The notes beneath the pieces were generated by a model that saw only the letters and a program-made list of their open reading frames with translations, had not been told where the DNA came from and did no database searches. From an uncultured Oscillospiraceae bacterium (GTDB lineage: Bacteria; Bacillota; Clostridia; Oscillospirales; Oscillospiraceae), in NCBI GenBank assembly GCA_947631845.1, contig CANRMY010000015.1, positions 1-47,017 on the forward strand: a stretch of 47,017 bases of DNA, written 5' to 3'. Both the position numbers and the translations under genes were made by a program. Below, piece after piece: positions 39,569 through 47,017 of the stretch. The stretch's first letter is position 1. Each line of letters starts with the position of its first letter.

Positions 39569-40347
39569 GAAACATCGCCCTGAAGCTCCGCTACGACGGC
39601 ACCGCCTACCACGGCTGGCAGGTGCAGAAAAACGACGTGACCGTGGCGGAGACGGTGGAAAACGCTTTATTTAAGCTCACCGGCGAGCGGGTGCGCGTCA
39701 CCGGCTGCGGCCGGACGGATGCCGGCGTCCACGCCCTCAACTACTGCGCCAATTTCAATTCCCACTGCACCATCCCCGCCGGCCGGATGCCCCTGGCGCT
39801 GAACTCCCGCCTGCCGGGGGACATCGCCTGCCTGGACGCGGTGGACGCGCCGGAGGACTTCAACGCCATCCTCTCCTGCCAAAAGAAGGAGTACACCTAC
39901 CGGATCATGAATACCCGCGTCCCCGACCCCTTTGAACGCAGCCGGGCGTATTTCTACCCGGCGCCTTTGAAGGTGGACGTGATGAGGGCCGCCGCGGCGC
40001 AGTTCGTGGGCACCCACGATTTCGCTGCCGTCCGGTCCGTGGGGACGGAGACAAAGACCACCGTGCGCACCGTCTACTGGTGCGAGATCGAGGCGGACGG
40101 GCCCCTCATCGCCATGCGCGTCTGCGCCGACGGCTTCCTCTACAACATGGTGCGGGCCATCATGGGCACGGTCATCTACTGCGCCGAGGGGAAGCTGCGG
40201 CCGGAGGAGCTGCCGAAGCTCTTAGAGACCCGGGACCGCCGGCTCACCGGCCCCACGGTGCCGCCCCAGGGCCTGTACCTGACCCGCGTCTGGTACGACG
40301 GCCCGGTAGGGGAGATGATGGCCCCGGAGCGGGGCGTCAGTCTGTAA
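39565..40347 (+). CDS. truA: tRNA pseudouridine(38-40) synthase
   Basis: A 260-residue pseudouridine synthase acting on positions 38-40 of the tRNA anticodon stem. The start gives LKLRYDGTAYHGWQVQKN, the catalytic Asp is in GCGRTDAGVHAL, and RMNT-type KKEYTYRIMNTRVPDPF and DGFLYNMVRAIMGT follow, all conserved in TruA. ATG 39565 overlaps the ecfT stop. In many Firmicutes rplM and rpsI follow truA; here they do not, and a new promoter begins 19 bases after its stop. Confidence 0.95.
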   Translation: MRNIALKLRYDGTAYHGWQVQKNDVTVAETVENALFKLTGERVRVTGCGRTDAGVHALNYCANFNSHCTIPAGRMPLALNSRLPGDIACLDAVDAPEDFNAILSCQKKEYTYRIMNTRVPDPFERSRAYFYPAPLKVDVMRAAAAQFVGTHDFAAVRSVGTETKTTVRTVYWCEIEADGPLIAMRVCADGFLYNMVRAIMGTVIYCAEGKLRPEELPKLLETRDRRLTGPTVPPQGLYLTRVWYDGPVGEMMAPERGVSL

Positions 40348-40365
40348 CTTTTCGTATTTCTTAAT

Positions 40366-40394
40366 TTGCAAAAAGTTCAAAAATATGCTACAAT
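40366..40394 (+). promoter_or_regulatory. Promoter of the DUF5711-cvpA-pgsA group
   Basis: -35 TTGCAA (40366-40371), 17 bp spacer, -10 TACAAT (40389-40394). Confidence 0.75.
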
Positions 40395-40431
40395 ATTTTG
40401 ATATCATTATTTAGTGAAAAAAGGAGACGCC

Positions 40432-41559
40432 ATGGCGGAAAAGCGGACGAAAAAAAGGAGCGTTTTCAGACCGTTCCTCATATTGCTCCTGCTGGCCGTG
40501 GCACTGTTGGCCGTCTTTCTGGCCGTGGTGAGCCAACGGGAGGGCGGGCTCCGTACCTTCTGGCGGGAGCTGAGAGGCGAAAAGACAGCCACGGAGTTCT
40601 TCTTCGAGAACGCCTCCCACGGCGACGCCGCGGGGATGGACTACTCCCTGGCGGTGGCGGCGGACGCGGGGCTCTACGTCTTCGACCCCACCGGCGAGAT
40701 CGCCTTTACCCGCCTCTACGCCTGGCAGGATCAGGCCCTGGCGACGGCGGGGCAGTACGGCGCCGTCTACGACGTGGGCGGCGACACGGTGATCTTCTTC
40801 CGGGAGAATAAGATATTGACGGAGCTTACGTCCCCCTATCCCATTGTCTCCGTCTCGGTGAACGAGCTGGGCTATGTGGCCGTCTGCTCCGAGGCCGACG
40901 GGTACAAGGGGGCCGTCACGGTGTACAACTCCCTGGGCACGGCCATCTACCGCTGGTCGGCGGGCAATTCCCGCGTCCTGTCCGCCAGGGTCTCCGGCCG
41001 GGATCAGCTCCTTGTGCTGACCATCGGCGACGGCGGGAGCCGTCTGGTGCTCCTGCGGCTGGACAGCGAGGAGCTCCAGGCCTCCTACACCTTCCCCGGC
41101 CTTATGATCGATATGGCCTTCACCGAGTCCGGCGTCACCGCCGTGACCACCACCTCGCTGGTGGGCCTGTCGGGACAGCTGGAGGAGCGCTGGACGAAGG
41201 AATTCGAGGGCCGGTTCCTGGAGCGGTACGCCCTCTCTGAGAAGCTTGCCGTCATCGCCCTCACCGATTACCAGGTGGGCGGCGGCCGGACGGTGGAGAG
41301 CCTGTCCGCCGGCGGCGCCAGCCGGGGCGTCATCGCGCTCCTGGACGCGCCCATGGATATGGATATCCGGGACGGCCGCGTGGCGGTGCTCACCGCCGAC
41401 CGGGCGACGGTCTACGACGAGGCCCTGAAGGAGACCGCCGCTTATGAGTGCGGCTTCGGCGCGGAGCATGTGAGTCTCCGGCCCGACGGCTCGGTGATCT
41501 GCACCGGCACGTTCTCGGCGTATGTGTACGGAGATAAGGATAAGGGAGAAAACGACTGA
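40432..41559 (+). CDS. DUF5711-family membrane-anchored protein
   Basis: A 375-residue protein with a basic N-terminus (AEKRTKKRSVFRPF), one membrane helix (LILLLLAVALLAVFLAVV, about residues 14-33) and a large outer domain made of short repeated beta strands such as GLYVFDPTGEIAFTRLYAW and AVTVYNSLGTAIYRWSAGN, consistent with a beta-propeller. This fits the DUF5711 family. Function is unknown; family members often sit near cell-envelope genes, as here with cvpA and pgsA. The ATG is preceded by AAAAAAGGAG at six bases, and an earlier in-frame GTG lacks a site. Confidence 0.8.
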   Translation: MAEKRTKKRSVFRPFLILLLLAVALLAVFLAVVSQREGGLRTFWRELRGEKTATEFFFENASHGDAAGMDYSLAVAADAGLYVFDPTGEIAFTRLYAWQDQALATAGQYGAVYDVGGDTVIFFRENKILTELTSPYPIVSVSVNELGYVAVCSEADGYKGAVTVYNSLGTAIYRWSAGNSRVLSARVSGRDQLLVLTIGDGGSRLVLLRLDSEELQASYTFPGLMIDMAFTESGVTAVTTTSLVGLSGQLEERWTKEFEGRFLERYALSEKLAVIALTDYQVGGGRTVESLSAGGASRGVIALLDAPMDMDIRDGRVAVLTADRATVYDEALKETAAYECGFGAEHVSLRPDGSVICTGTFSAYVYGDKDKGEND

Positions 41560-41589
41560 TCCTGATTTTTTGAAAAGGAGAATACCACT

Positions 41590-42309
41590 ATGAGCTTGGT
41601 GATCGATCTCGTGCTGGCGGGCATCGTGGTCTTCTGCGGATGGAGGGGCTTCCGCACGGGGATAATAAACGGCGTTTGCGGCATCCTGGCGGTGGTGATC
41701 GCCCTCTACGGGGCGAACCTGCTGGCTGTGGCGTTCTATACGGAGTTTTCGGATATCGTGGAGCCCTTCGCCCTCAGCGTGGTGGAAAAGGCCGTGGGCG
41801 GCGGCAGTCCCGAGGAGAACGAGACGGAGGACGGATCGGAGAGCCATACCCTCACCGTGGAGGAGCGGGAGAAGCTGGACGTCTACACCGTCTCCAAGGA
41901 GGTCATGGGGACGCTGGGATTCTCCGACGGCGCCTCCGAGGGCATCGCCAGGGACGTGGCCTCCACCCACGCCAAGGTCAACAACGCCATGGAGGAGGAG
42001 CTGACGGCCCAGGTGTGCGCCAGGGCGGCGTATGTGGCCCTGTTTGCCATCGCCTTCATCCTGATCGCCATCATCTTCTCCGTCATCGGCAACATCGCCG
42101 ATCTGAGCTTCGGCATCCCCGGCCACGAGAACCTGAACCACGTCACCGGCGCGGCCCTGGGCGTGATCCGGGGCCTGCTCATCATCCTGGCCATCGGTTG
42201 CATCGGCCGGTATCTGGGCCTGCTGGTCCCCGCCTCGGTCACCGACAAGACGGTCCTCTATCAAAAGCTGCTGGAGACCAACAAGATCGCCGAGCTTTTA
42301 AACATCTGA
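41590..42309 (+). CDS. cvpA: CvpA-family membrane protein
   Basis: A 239-residue membrane protein with four predicted helices: LVIDLVLAGIVVFCGWRGF at the N-terminus, ILAVVIALYGANLLAV, then two near the end (VALFAIAFILIAIIFSVIG; VIRGLLIILAIGCIG). The R-G-F-R-x-G pattern after helix one is typical of the CvpA/colicin V production family. An acidic outer loop of about 80 residues (ENETEDGSE) separates the halves. Role is unclear; family members are linked to envelope homeostasis. AAAGGAG stands eight bases before ATG, and the gene follows the DUF5711 gene by 30 bases. Confidence 0.85.
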   Translation: MSLVIDLVLAGIVVFCGWRGFRTGIINGVCGILAVVIALYGANLLAVAFYTEFSDIVEPFALSVVEKAVGGGSPEENETEDGSESHTLTVEEREKLDVYTVSKEVMGTLGFSDGASEGIARDVASTHAKVNNAMEEELTAQVCARAAYVALFAIAFILIAIIFSVIGNIADLSFGIPGHENLNHVTGAALGVIRGLLIILAIGCIGRYLGLLVPASVTDKTVLYQKLLETNKIAELLNI

Positions 42310-42345
42310 ACGGCATAACGCTTTCGATTTGAAAGGTACAGAGAG

Positions 42346-42894
42346 ATGAAACACCTTCCGAATATCCTTTCCGGCTTCCGGATCGCGCTGGTGCCCCTTT
42401 TTGTGGCCGTCTGGAGGCTGGGCGGCGAATACGGCCGGCTGTGGGCCGCCGGCGTCTTTCTCCTGGCGGCGGTCACCGATTTTCTGGACGGGTATCTGGC
42501 CAGACGGTATAACGCCATCTCAAATCTGGGGAAGATCCTGGATCCGGCGGGGGATAAGCTGATGACCTTGGCCATGGTGCTGTGCCTTTCCCTGGACGGG
42601 ATCATCCCCCGATGGATCTTCTGGTTCTACCTGACGAAGGAAGGCCTGATGGCCGCCGGCGGACTCCTTGTCCGCGCCACGGGCGAAAAGAATGTGCCGC
42701 CCTCAAATTTTGCTGGAAAAACCGCGACCTTCGTGCTTTTCTGCACAGGCGCCGCGCTTATGATCTTTAGGCTGCCCCCCACAGCCGCCAGAGCGCTGAT
42801 GATCCTGGCGGTGCTGGTGTCCCTGACGGCGCTTTTGAGCTACGTGCCGTCCCTGCTGGCCCTTTTGAAAAAGCGCCGGACGGAACGGGGATAA
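42346..42894 (+). CDS. pgsA: CDP-diacylglycerol-glycerol-3-phosphate 3-phosphatidyltransferase
   Basis: A 182-residue membrane enzyme making phosphatidylglycerol phosphate, the committed step to phosphatidylglycerol and cardiolipin. The CDP-alcohol phosphotransferase motif D-G-x2-A-R-x8-G-x3-D-x3-D is complete in FLDGYLARRYN followed by LGKILDPAGDK. It starts KHLPNILSGFRIALVPLF, as in PgsA, and has about five helices. It follows cvpA by 36 bases and probably shares its promoter. The envelope-related neighbours fit a membrane-synthesis cluster. Confidence 0.92.
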   Translation: MKHLPNILSGFRIALVPLFVAVWRLGGEYGRLWAAGVFLLAAVTDFLDGYLARRYNAISNLGKILDPAGDKLMTLAMVLCLSLDGIIPRWIFWFYLTKEGLMAAGGLLVRATGEKNVPPSNFAGKTATFVLFCTGAALMIFRLPPTAARALMILAVLVSLTALLSYVPSLLALLKKRRTERG

Positions 42895-42965
42895 CGACCG
42901 GTTTTCCCGAAAGGGAAGGCCGATACCGATAAATGACTGCTGGTTTTAAGGAAGAAGGTATGACT

Positions 42966-45293
42966 ATGGGACCCGCACTGTGCGCCCGCTGCCATAAGAA
43001 CGTGGCGGTGATCTACGTGACAAAAATCGAAAACGGCAAGACCTCCAGCGAGGGGCTGTGCCTGAAGTGCGCCCGTGAGCTGGGCATGAAGCCGGTGGAC
43101 GACTTCATGCAGAAGATGGGCATCACCGACGACGACATCGAGAATATGGCCGGTGAGATGATGGAGGCCCTGAACGGCGCCGAGAATCTGCCGGAGAGCG
43201 GCGATGACGACGACGGCGAGGACGATTCCGGCAAAACGGCCACCTTCCCGTTCCTGGGCAAGCTCTTCGGCGCCCAGGACATGGGCCCCGGCCCCGGCCA
43301 GGGCGGCGGCAGCGCCGATAAGGGGAACGACAAGCGCCAGCACAAGGACCGGGAGCGGAAGCGCAAATACCTGGACACCTACTGCATCTCCCTGACCAAC
43401 CGCGCCCGGGAGGGGAAGCTGGACCGCATCGTGGGCCGGGAGGAGGAGATGGAGCGGGTCATCCAGATCCTGAACCGCCGCCAGAAGAATAACCCCTGCC
43501 TCATCGGCGAACCGGGCGTGGGCAAGACCGCCATCGCCGAGGGCCTGGCCATCCGCATCAACGAGGGCGACGTGCCCTACAAGCTCCGGGATAAGGAGGT
43601 CTACCTGCTGGATCTGACCAGCCTTGTGGCGGGCACCCAGTTCCGGGGCCAGTTCGAGTCCCGCATGAAGGGCCTCATCGAGGAGATCAAGGCCGTGGGC
43701 AACATCATCCTGGTCATCGACGAGGTCCACACCTTAGTGGGCGCGGGGGACGCCGAGGGCAGTATGAACGCCGCCAACATCCTAAAGCCCGCCCTCTCCC
43801 GGGGGGAGATCCAGGTCATCGGCGCCACCACCTTCAACGAGTACAGAAAGCACATCGAGAAGGATTCCGCCTTGGAGCGCCGCTTCCAGCCGGTGACGGT
43901 GACGGAGCCCTCCATCGAGGAGTCCATCAAGATCATCAAGGGCATCGCCCACTACTACGAGCAGTACCACGGCGTGAAGATCTCCGACGCCATGTGCCGT
44001 CAGGCCGTCCTGCTCTCCGAGCGGTACATCACCGACCGCTTCCTGCCGGACAAGGCCATCGACCTCATCGACGAGGCCTGCTCCGACGTGAACTTAAAGT
44101 GCAAGAACTACACCCGTCTGGCGGAGATCGACCGGGAGCTGGCGGATATCGCCAAGGAGCGGGATATGCTCTTGGAGCGCCCGGAGTCCGACTCCAGCCC
44201 CTATGCGGAGGAGGACTACGCCCGCCTTGCCAAGCTGCGGGGCCGGGAGATCGCCATCGCCGACGAGAAGCAGCGGCTCCAGGCCCAGGGAATGCCGGAG
44301 CTGGGTATGGACAACTTCGCCCGCATCATCGAGCTGTGGACAAAGATCCCCGCCTCCTCCATCCGGGAGGACGAGCACGAGCGGCTGGCCCACCTGTCCG
44401 ACCGGCTGAAGGAGCACATCGTGGGCCAGGACGAGGCCGTGGAGGCCGTCTGCGCCGCCATCAAGCGCAACCGGGTGGGCATCTCCATGAAGCACAAGCC
44501 CGTCAGCTTCATCTTCGTGGGCTCCACCGGGGTGGGCAAGACGGAGCTGGTGAAGCGCCTGGCCGCCGATATGTTCCAGAACCCCGAATCCCTGATTCGA
44601 CTGGACATGTCGGAATTCATGGAGAAATTCGCCGTCTCCCGGATCATCGGCTCGCCTCCGGGCTACGTGGGCTACGACGAGGCCGGCCAGCTCACCGAGA
44701 AGATCCGCCGCCGCCCCTACAGCGTGGTGCTCTTTGACGAGATCGAGAAGGCCCATCCGGACGTGATGAACATCCTCCTGCAGATCCTGGACGACGGCCG
44801 CATCACCGACGCCCAGGGCCGGGTGGTCAACTTTGAGAACACCATCATCATCATGACCACCAACGCCGGCTCCGACCGGCGCGGCTCCGGCACCGTGGGC
44901 TTCGGCTCCTCCGCCCGGGATCAGGACCGGGAGCGGGTCATGAAGGCTCTGCGGGACTTCCTGCGGCCCAAATTTATCAACCGCGTGGACGAGGTGGTCT
45001 ACTTCAACCGCCTCAGCGAGGAGAATTTCCGCTCCATCGCCGCCCTGATGCTGGAGGAGCTGAAAACGGGCCTGGCGGAAAAGGCCATGACCTTCGTCTG
45101 GGACGAGTCCGTCATCGACTACCTGGTGCGCAAGTCCTACTCCGTGGAGTACGGGGCCAGGAACCTCCGGCGCACCATCCAGAAGGACATCGAGGACCGG
45201 CTGGCCGCCGAGCTGATCGACAACTACCAGCGTGAGCTTACCCGCGTGGGCGTCTCCGCCCAGGGGGACGAGATCACCGTCATCATCGCCTGA
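42966..45293 (+). CDS. clpE: ClpE-like ATP-dependent Clp protease ATPase subunit
   Basis: A 775-residue AAA+ unfoldase. The N-terminus carries a four-cysteine zinc finger (LCARCHKN ... LCLKCARELG) instead of the Clp-N repeats of ClpC, as in ClpE. After an acidic and glycine-rich linker come AAA domain 1 (IGEPGVGKTAIAEG; ILVIDEVHTLVGAG), a middle coiled region (AEIDRELADIAKERDML), AAA domain 2 (VGSTGVGKTELVKR; VLFDEIEKAHPDV) and the C-terminal D2 small domain. It would feed substrates to ClpP. ATG 42966 fits best, with GAAGG seven bases upstream; ATGs at 42960 and 42933 are badly placed. I see no CtsR-type operator. Confidence 0.88.
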   Translation: MGPALCARCHKNVAVIYVTKIENGKTSSEGLCLKCARELGMKPVDDFMQKMGITDDDIENMAGEMMEALNGAENLPESGDDDDGEDDSGKTATFPFLGKLFGAQDMGPGPGQGGGSADKGNDKRQHKDRERKRKYLDTYCISLTNRAREGKLDRIVGREEEMERVIQILNRRQKNNPCLIGEPGVGKTAIAEGLAIRINEGDVPYKLRDKEVYLLDLTSLVAGTQFRGQFESRMKGLIEEIKAVGNIILVIDEVHTLVGAGDAEGSMNAANILKPALSRGEIQVIGATTFNEYRKHIEKDSALERRFQPVTVTEPSIEESIKIIKGIAHYYEQYHGVKISDAMCRQAVLLSERYITDRFLPDKAIDLIDEACSDVNLKCKNYTRLAEIDRELADIAKERDMLLERPESDSSPYAEEDYARLAKLRGREIAIADEKQRLQAQGMPELGMDNFARIIELWTKIPASSIREDEHERLAHLSDRLKEHIVGQDEAVEAVCAAIKRNRVGISMKHKPVSFIFVGSTGVGKTELVKRLAADMFQNPESLIRLDMSEFMEKFAVSRIIGSPPGYVGYDEAGQLTEKIRRRPYSVVLFDEIEKAHPDVMNILLQILDDGRITDAQGRVVNFENTIIIMTTNAGSDRRGSGTVGFGSSARDQDRERVMKALRDFLRPKFINRVDEVVYFNRLSEENFRSIAALMLEELKTGLAEKAMTFVWDESVIDYLVRKSYSVEYGARNLRRTIQKDIEDRLAAELIDNYQRELTRVGVSAQGDEITVIIA

Positions 45294-45306
45294 CAACACC
45301 ATATCA

Positions 45307-45587
45307 GTTGACATACCATAAAGCCGGGGACTTCCCCGGCTTTATGGGAAGACTGTCGAAAAAGCCCAGAGGGGCTTTTTCGAAAAAGGGAACGTGCGGG
45401 AAAAATTACTGAATTTTGCGAAATTCTGTAATTTTCCCCTGCCGTTTTGCTCCGCGCACGGCCCGCAGGACCGCACACTCCGCAAAACAAATGGGATTTT
45501 TTCCGACGTACATGCCGCCGGAAAAAATATTGATTACAGGTTTTGACAAGTTGACATAAAGCCGGGGACTTCCCCGGCTTTATGGGG
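45307..45587. repeat. Hairpin repeat region with two direct copies
   Basis: GTTGACATA followed by AAAGCCGGGG-ACTT-CCCCGGCTTTATGGG occurs at 45307-45348 (with a 4-base variation) and 45550-45587; each is a 12-14 bp perfect hairpin. Between them are a hairpin AAAAGCCC/GGGCTTTT (45359-45379, with T-run, a likely clpE terminator), a long imperfect palindrome at 45397-45437, and a GC-rich inverted repeat near 45448-45489. The blocks TTGTCAAAA, AATCAATATTTTTT and TCGACAGTCT are present on the minus strand, as in the module at 11864-11932. There is no gene in 45294-45605. Confidence 0.75.
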
Positions 45588-45605
45588 ATAAAGAGAGCGC
45601 TGTTT

Positions 45606-47017
45606 ATGAGTGAGCTTACAAAAAATCAGATCCTCCCCGTTGTCTGCGACGGCTACGCCGCCGACGGCTGCGGCGTGGCCCATGTGGACGGGATGGCCCT
45701 GTTCGTCTCCGGCGCCATCGCCGGGGAGCGGTGCCGGGTGCGCGTTTTGAAGGTCCTGAAGCATATGGCCTTTGCCAAAGTGGAGGAGATCGGGGAGCCC
45801 TCCCCGGAGCGCGCCGCCCCCGGCTGTCCCCACTATCCCGCCTGCGGCGGGTGCGCCGTGCGGCACATGAGCTACGACGAGGAGCTGCGCTTCAAGCGCC
45901 AAAAGGTGGAGGACGCCCTGCGGCGCGTGGGCGGTGCGGATCTGAAAGTTGACATAATACACGAAGCGAAGCAGACGGAGCGCTACCGGGGCAAGGCCCA
46001 GCTGCCGGTGTCCCCGGGGCCGAAGATCGGCTTTTACCGGGGCCGGAGCCATGAGGTGATCGACGTGCCGGACTGCCGGCTGGAGCCGGAGAGCGTGGGG
46101 CGTGCCCGGGGCGCGGTGCTGGCGTGGATGAGAGATTCCGGCGCGGCGGCCTATGACGAGACGGCCCACCGGGGCCTGGTGAGGCACCTCTATGTGCGGA
46201 CAAACCGCGCCGGGGCGGCGCTTGTCTGCCTGGTGGTCAACGCCCCGGCGGAGCGGGCGCTCCCCGATGAGGCGGGCCTTGTGCGCCGGCTGAGGGAGGC
46301 CCTGCCCGGATGTGTGGGCGTGGTGCTGTCGTCCAACACGCGCAGGACCAACGTGATCCTGGGGGACGCGTACCGCACCCTGTGGGGCAGTCCCACCCTG
46401 GATGAAACGCTGTGCGGCCTCACCTTCCGCCTGTCCGTGCCGTCCTTTTTCCAGGTGAACCGGGACCAGTGCGAGGTGCTCTACGACCGGGCCCTGGCCT
46501 TCGCGGGCCTTACGGGAAAGGAGACGGTGCTGGATCTCTACTGCGGCATCGGCACCATCTCCCTGTGCGCCGCCAAGCGGGCAAAGCGCGTCGTCGGCGC
46601 GGAGATCGTGCCCGAGGCCATAGAGGACGCCAAAGCCAACGCCGCCCGCAACAGCATTGAAAACGCGGAGTTTTTCTGCGGCGACGCCGGGGATACCGCC
46701 TCGATGCTGGCCCGCCAGGGCGTCCGCCCCGACGTGGTCATCGTGGACCCGCCCCGCCGGGGCCTGGAGCCCTCCGTCATCGACACCGTGGCCCAGATGG
46801 CCCCGGAGCGCCTGGTATACGTCTCCTGCGACCCCGCCACCCTGGCCCGGGACGTGAAGCTCTTCTCCGCCCACGGCTATCAAGCCGAAAAAGCCGAAGC
46901 CGTCGATATGTTCCCCCGCACCCTCCACGTGGAGACGGTATGTCAGTTAGTTCTGAGAAAACCGGTTGTACATGTCGACATAGATGTGGATGTAGAAGAA
47001 TTGGTGCAGGACAAAAG
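45606..47017 (+). CDS. rlmD: TrmA/RlmD-family RNA (uracil-5-)-methyltransferase, 3' end outside the window
   Basis: At least 470 residues, with no stop before the window ends. Residues 8-60 are a TRAM RNA-binding domain. The 4Fe-4S cluster cysteines are seen in CPHYPACGGCAVRH. The methyltransferase domain has VLDLYCGIGTISLCAAK (SAM binding), VVIVDPPRRGLEPSV (motif IV) and VYVSCDPATLARD with the catalytic Cys; the final family motif is FPRTLHVETV. It makes 5-methyluridine in 23S rRNA or tRNA; which one cannot be decided. Beyond HVETV the protein continues with VVHVDIDVDVEELVQDK, an extension beyond the usual end. ATG 45606 has a weak GAGAG site eight bases upstream, just after a repeat hairpin. 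Confidence 0.88.
   Translation, partial: MSELTKNQILPVVCDGYAADGCGVAHVDGMALFVSGAIAGERCRVRVLKVLKHMAFAKVEEIGEPSPERAAPGCPHYPACGGCAVRHMSYDEELRFKRQKVEDALRRVGGADLKVDIIHEAKQTERYRGKAQLPVSPGPKIGFYRGRSHEVIDVPDCRLEPESVGRARGAVLAWMRDSGAAAYDETAHRGLVRHLYVRTNRAGAALVCLVVNAPAERALPDEAGLVRRLREALPGCVGVVLSSNTRRTNVILGDAYRTLWGSPTLDETLCGLTFRLSVPSFFQVNRDQCEVLYDRALAFAGLTGKETVLDLYCGIGTISLCAAKRAKRVVGAEIVPEAIEDAKANAARNSIENAEFFCGDAGDTASMLARQGVRPDVVIVDPPRRGLEPSVIDTVAQMAPERLVYVSCDPATLARDVKLFSAHGYQAEKAEAVDMFPRTLHVETVCQLVLRKPVVHVDIDVDVEELVQDK

Noticed and set aside
42895-42965. CtsR operator upstream of the ClpE-like gene.
   Set aside because: No GGTCAAA-type direct repeat is present in the gap or nearby.

Overview
The window is a GC-rich chromosomal stretch of a spore-forming, low-GC-phylum-type Gram-positive, most likely a gut Clostridia member of the Oscillospiraceae/Ruminococcaceae kind. 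This is inferred from SpoIIID, an S-layer (SLH) protein, lipoprotein-type solute binding proteins, the EcfA1-EcfA2-EcfT-TruA order, a TrpR-like YerC protein, DUF5711, a ClpE-like ATPase and strong GGAGG ribosome binding sites with frequent GTG/TTG starts. No 16S or marker comparison could be made.

Layout. 1-3813: right end of a prophage remnant. It has a very large mosaic phage protein with an N-terminal PBECR-type nuclease domain and a head-tail connector-like protein, and it is cut on the left by a fragment of an IS1182-family transposase. 3947-4122: tRNA-Pro(GGG) on the minus strand with its own promoter and terminator. 4322-10732 (minus): a five-gene starch/maltodextrin operon (surface glycan-binding lipoprotein, cytoplasmic GH13 amylase, substrate-binding lipoprotein, MalF, MalG), read from a promoter overlapped by two LacI-type operators and diverging from a short LacI-family regulator (10905-11756). 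No ATPase for the importer is present. 11757-12205: repeat module and a tRNA-like sequence beside a DIP1984-family gene. 12807-14152: acetyltransferase and lipid kinase. 14156-16355: two arrays of variable GC-rich hairpin repeats with a roughly 55-67 bp period on either side of an alanine/sodium symporter gene, followed by galM. 17505-23694: PcrA helicase, SpoIIID, a duplicated P-loop ATPase, and a PatB-type C-S lyase coupled to an MFS transporter. 23815-25596: SLH-domain surface protein. 25906-30615: a CoA-acyltransferase-like protein coupled to an acyl-CoA synthetase, YerC, a methyltransferase and Hsp33. 30803-33772: a fused MacB-type ABC exporter. 33804-34561: an acetyltransferase gene broken by a roughly 375 bp, highly structured, non-coding element with tRNA-T-arm-like inverted ends. 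34734-35948: M48/Ste24-type membrane protease. 36098-40347: rRNA-type methyltransferase, ECF energising module and TruA in one operon. 40432-45293: DUF5711, CvpA, PgsA and ClpE-like. 45307-45587: a hairpin-rich repeat region. 45606-end: a TrmA/RlmD-type RNA methyltransferase that leaves the window.

How the genes work together. The clearest functional unit is the starch locus: glycan capture at the surface, uptake of maltodextrin, intracellular hydrolysis, and LacI control at a single divergent promoter pair. The rest is mostly core housekeeping (DNA repair, sporulation control, vitamin uptake module, tRNA modification, lipid synthesis, proteostasis) interspersed with small repeats. The most unusual sequences are non-coding: the T-arm-ended element at 33993-34371, the hairpin arrays at 14156-16355, and a hairpin/AT-tail module found at both 11864-11932 and 45307-45587.
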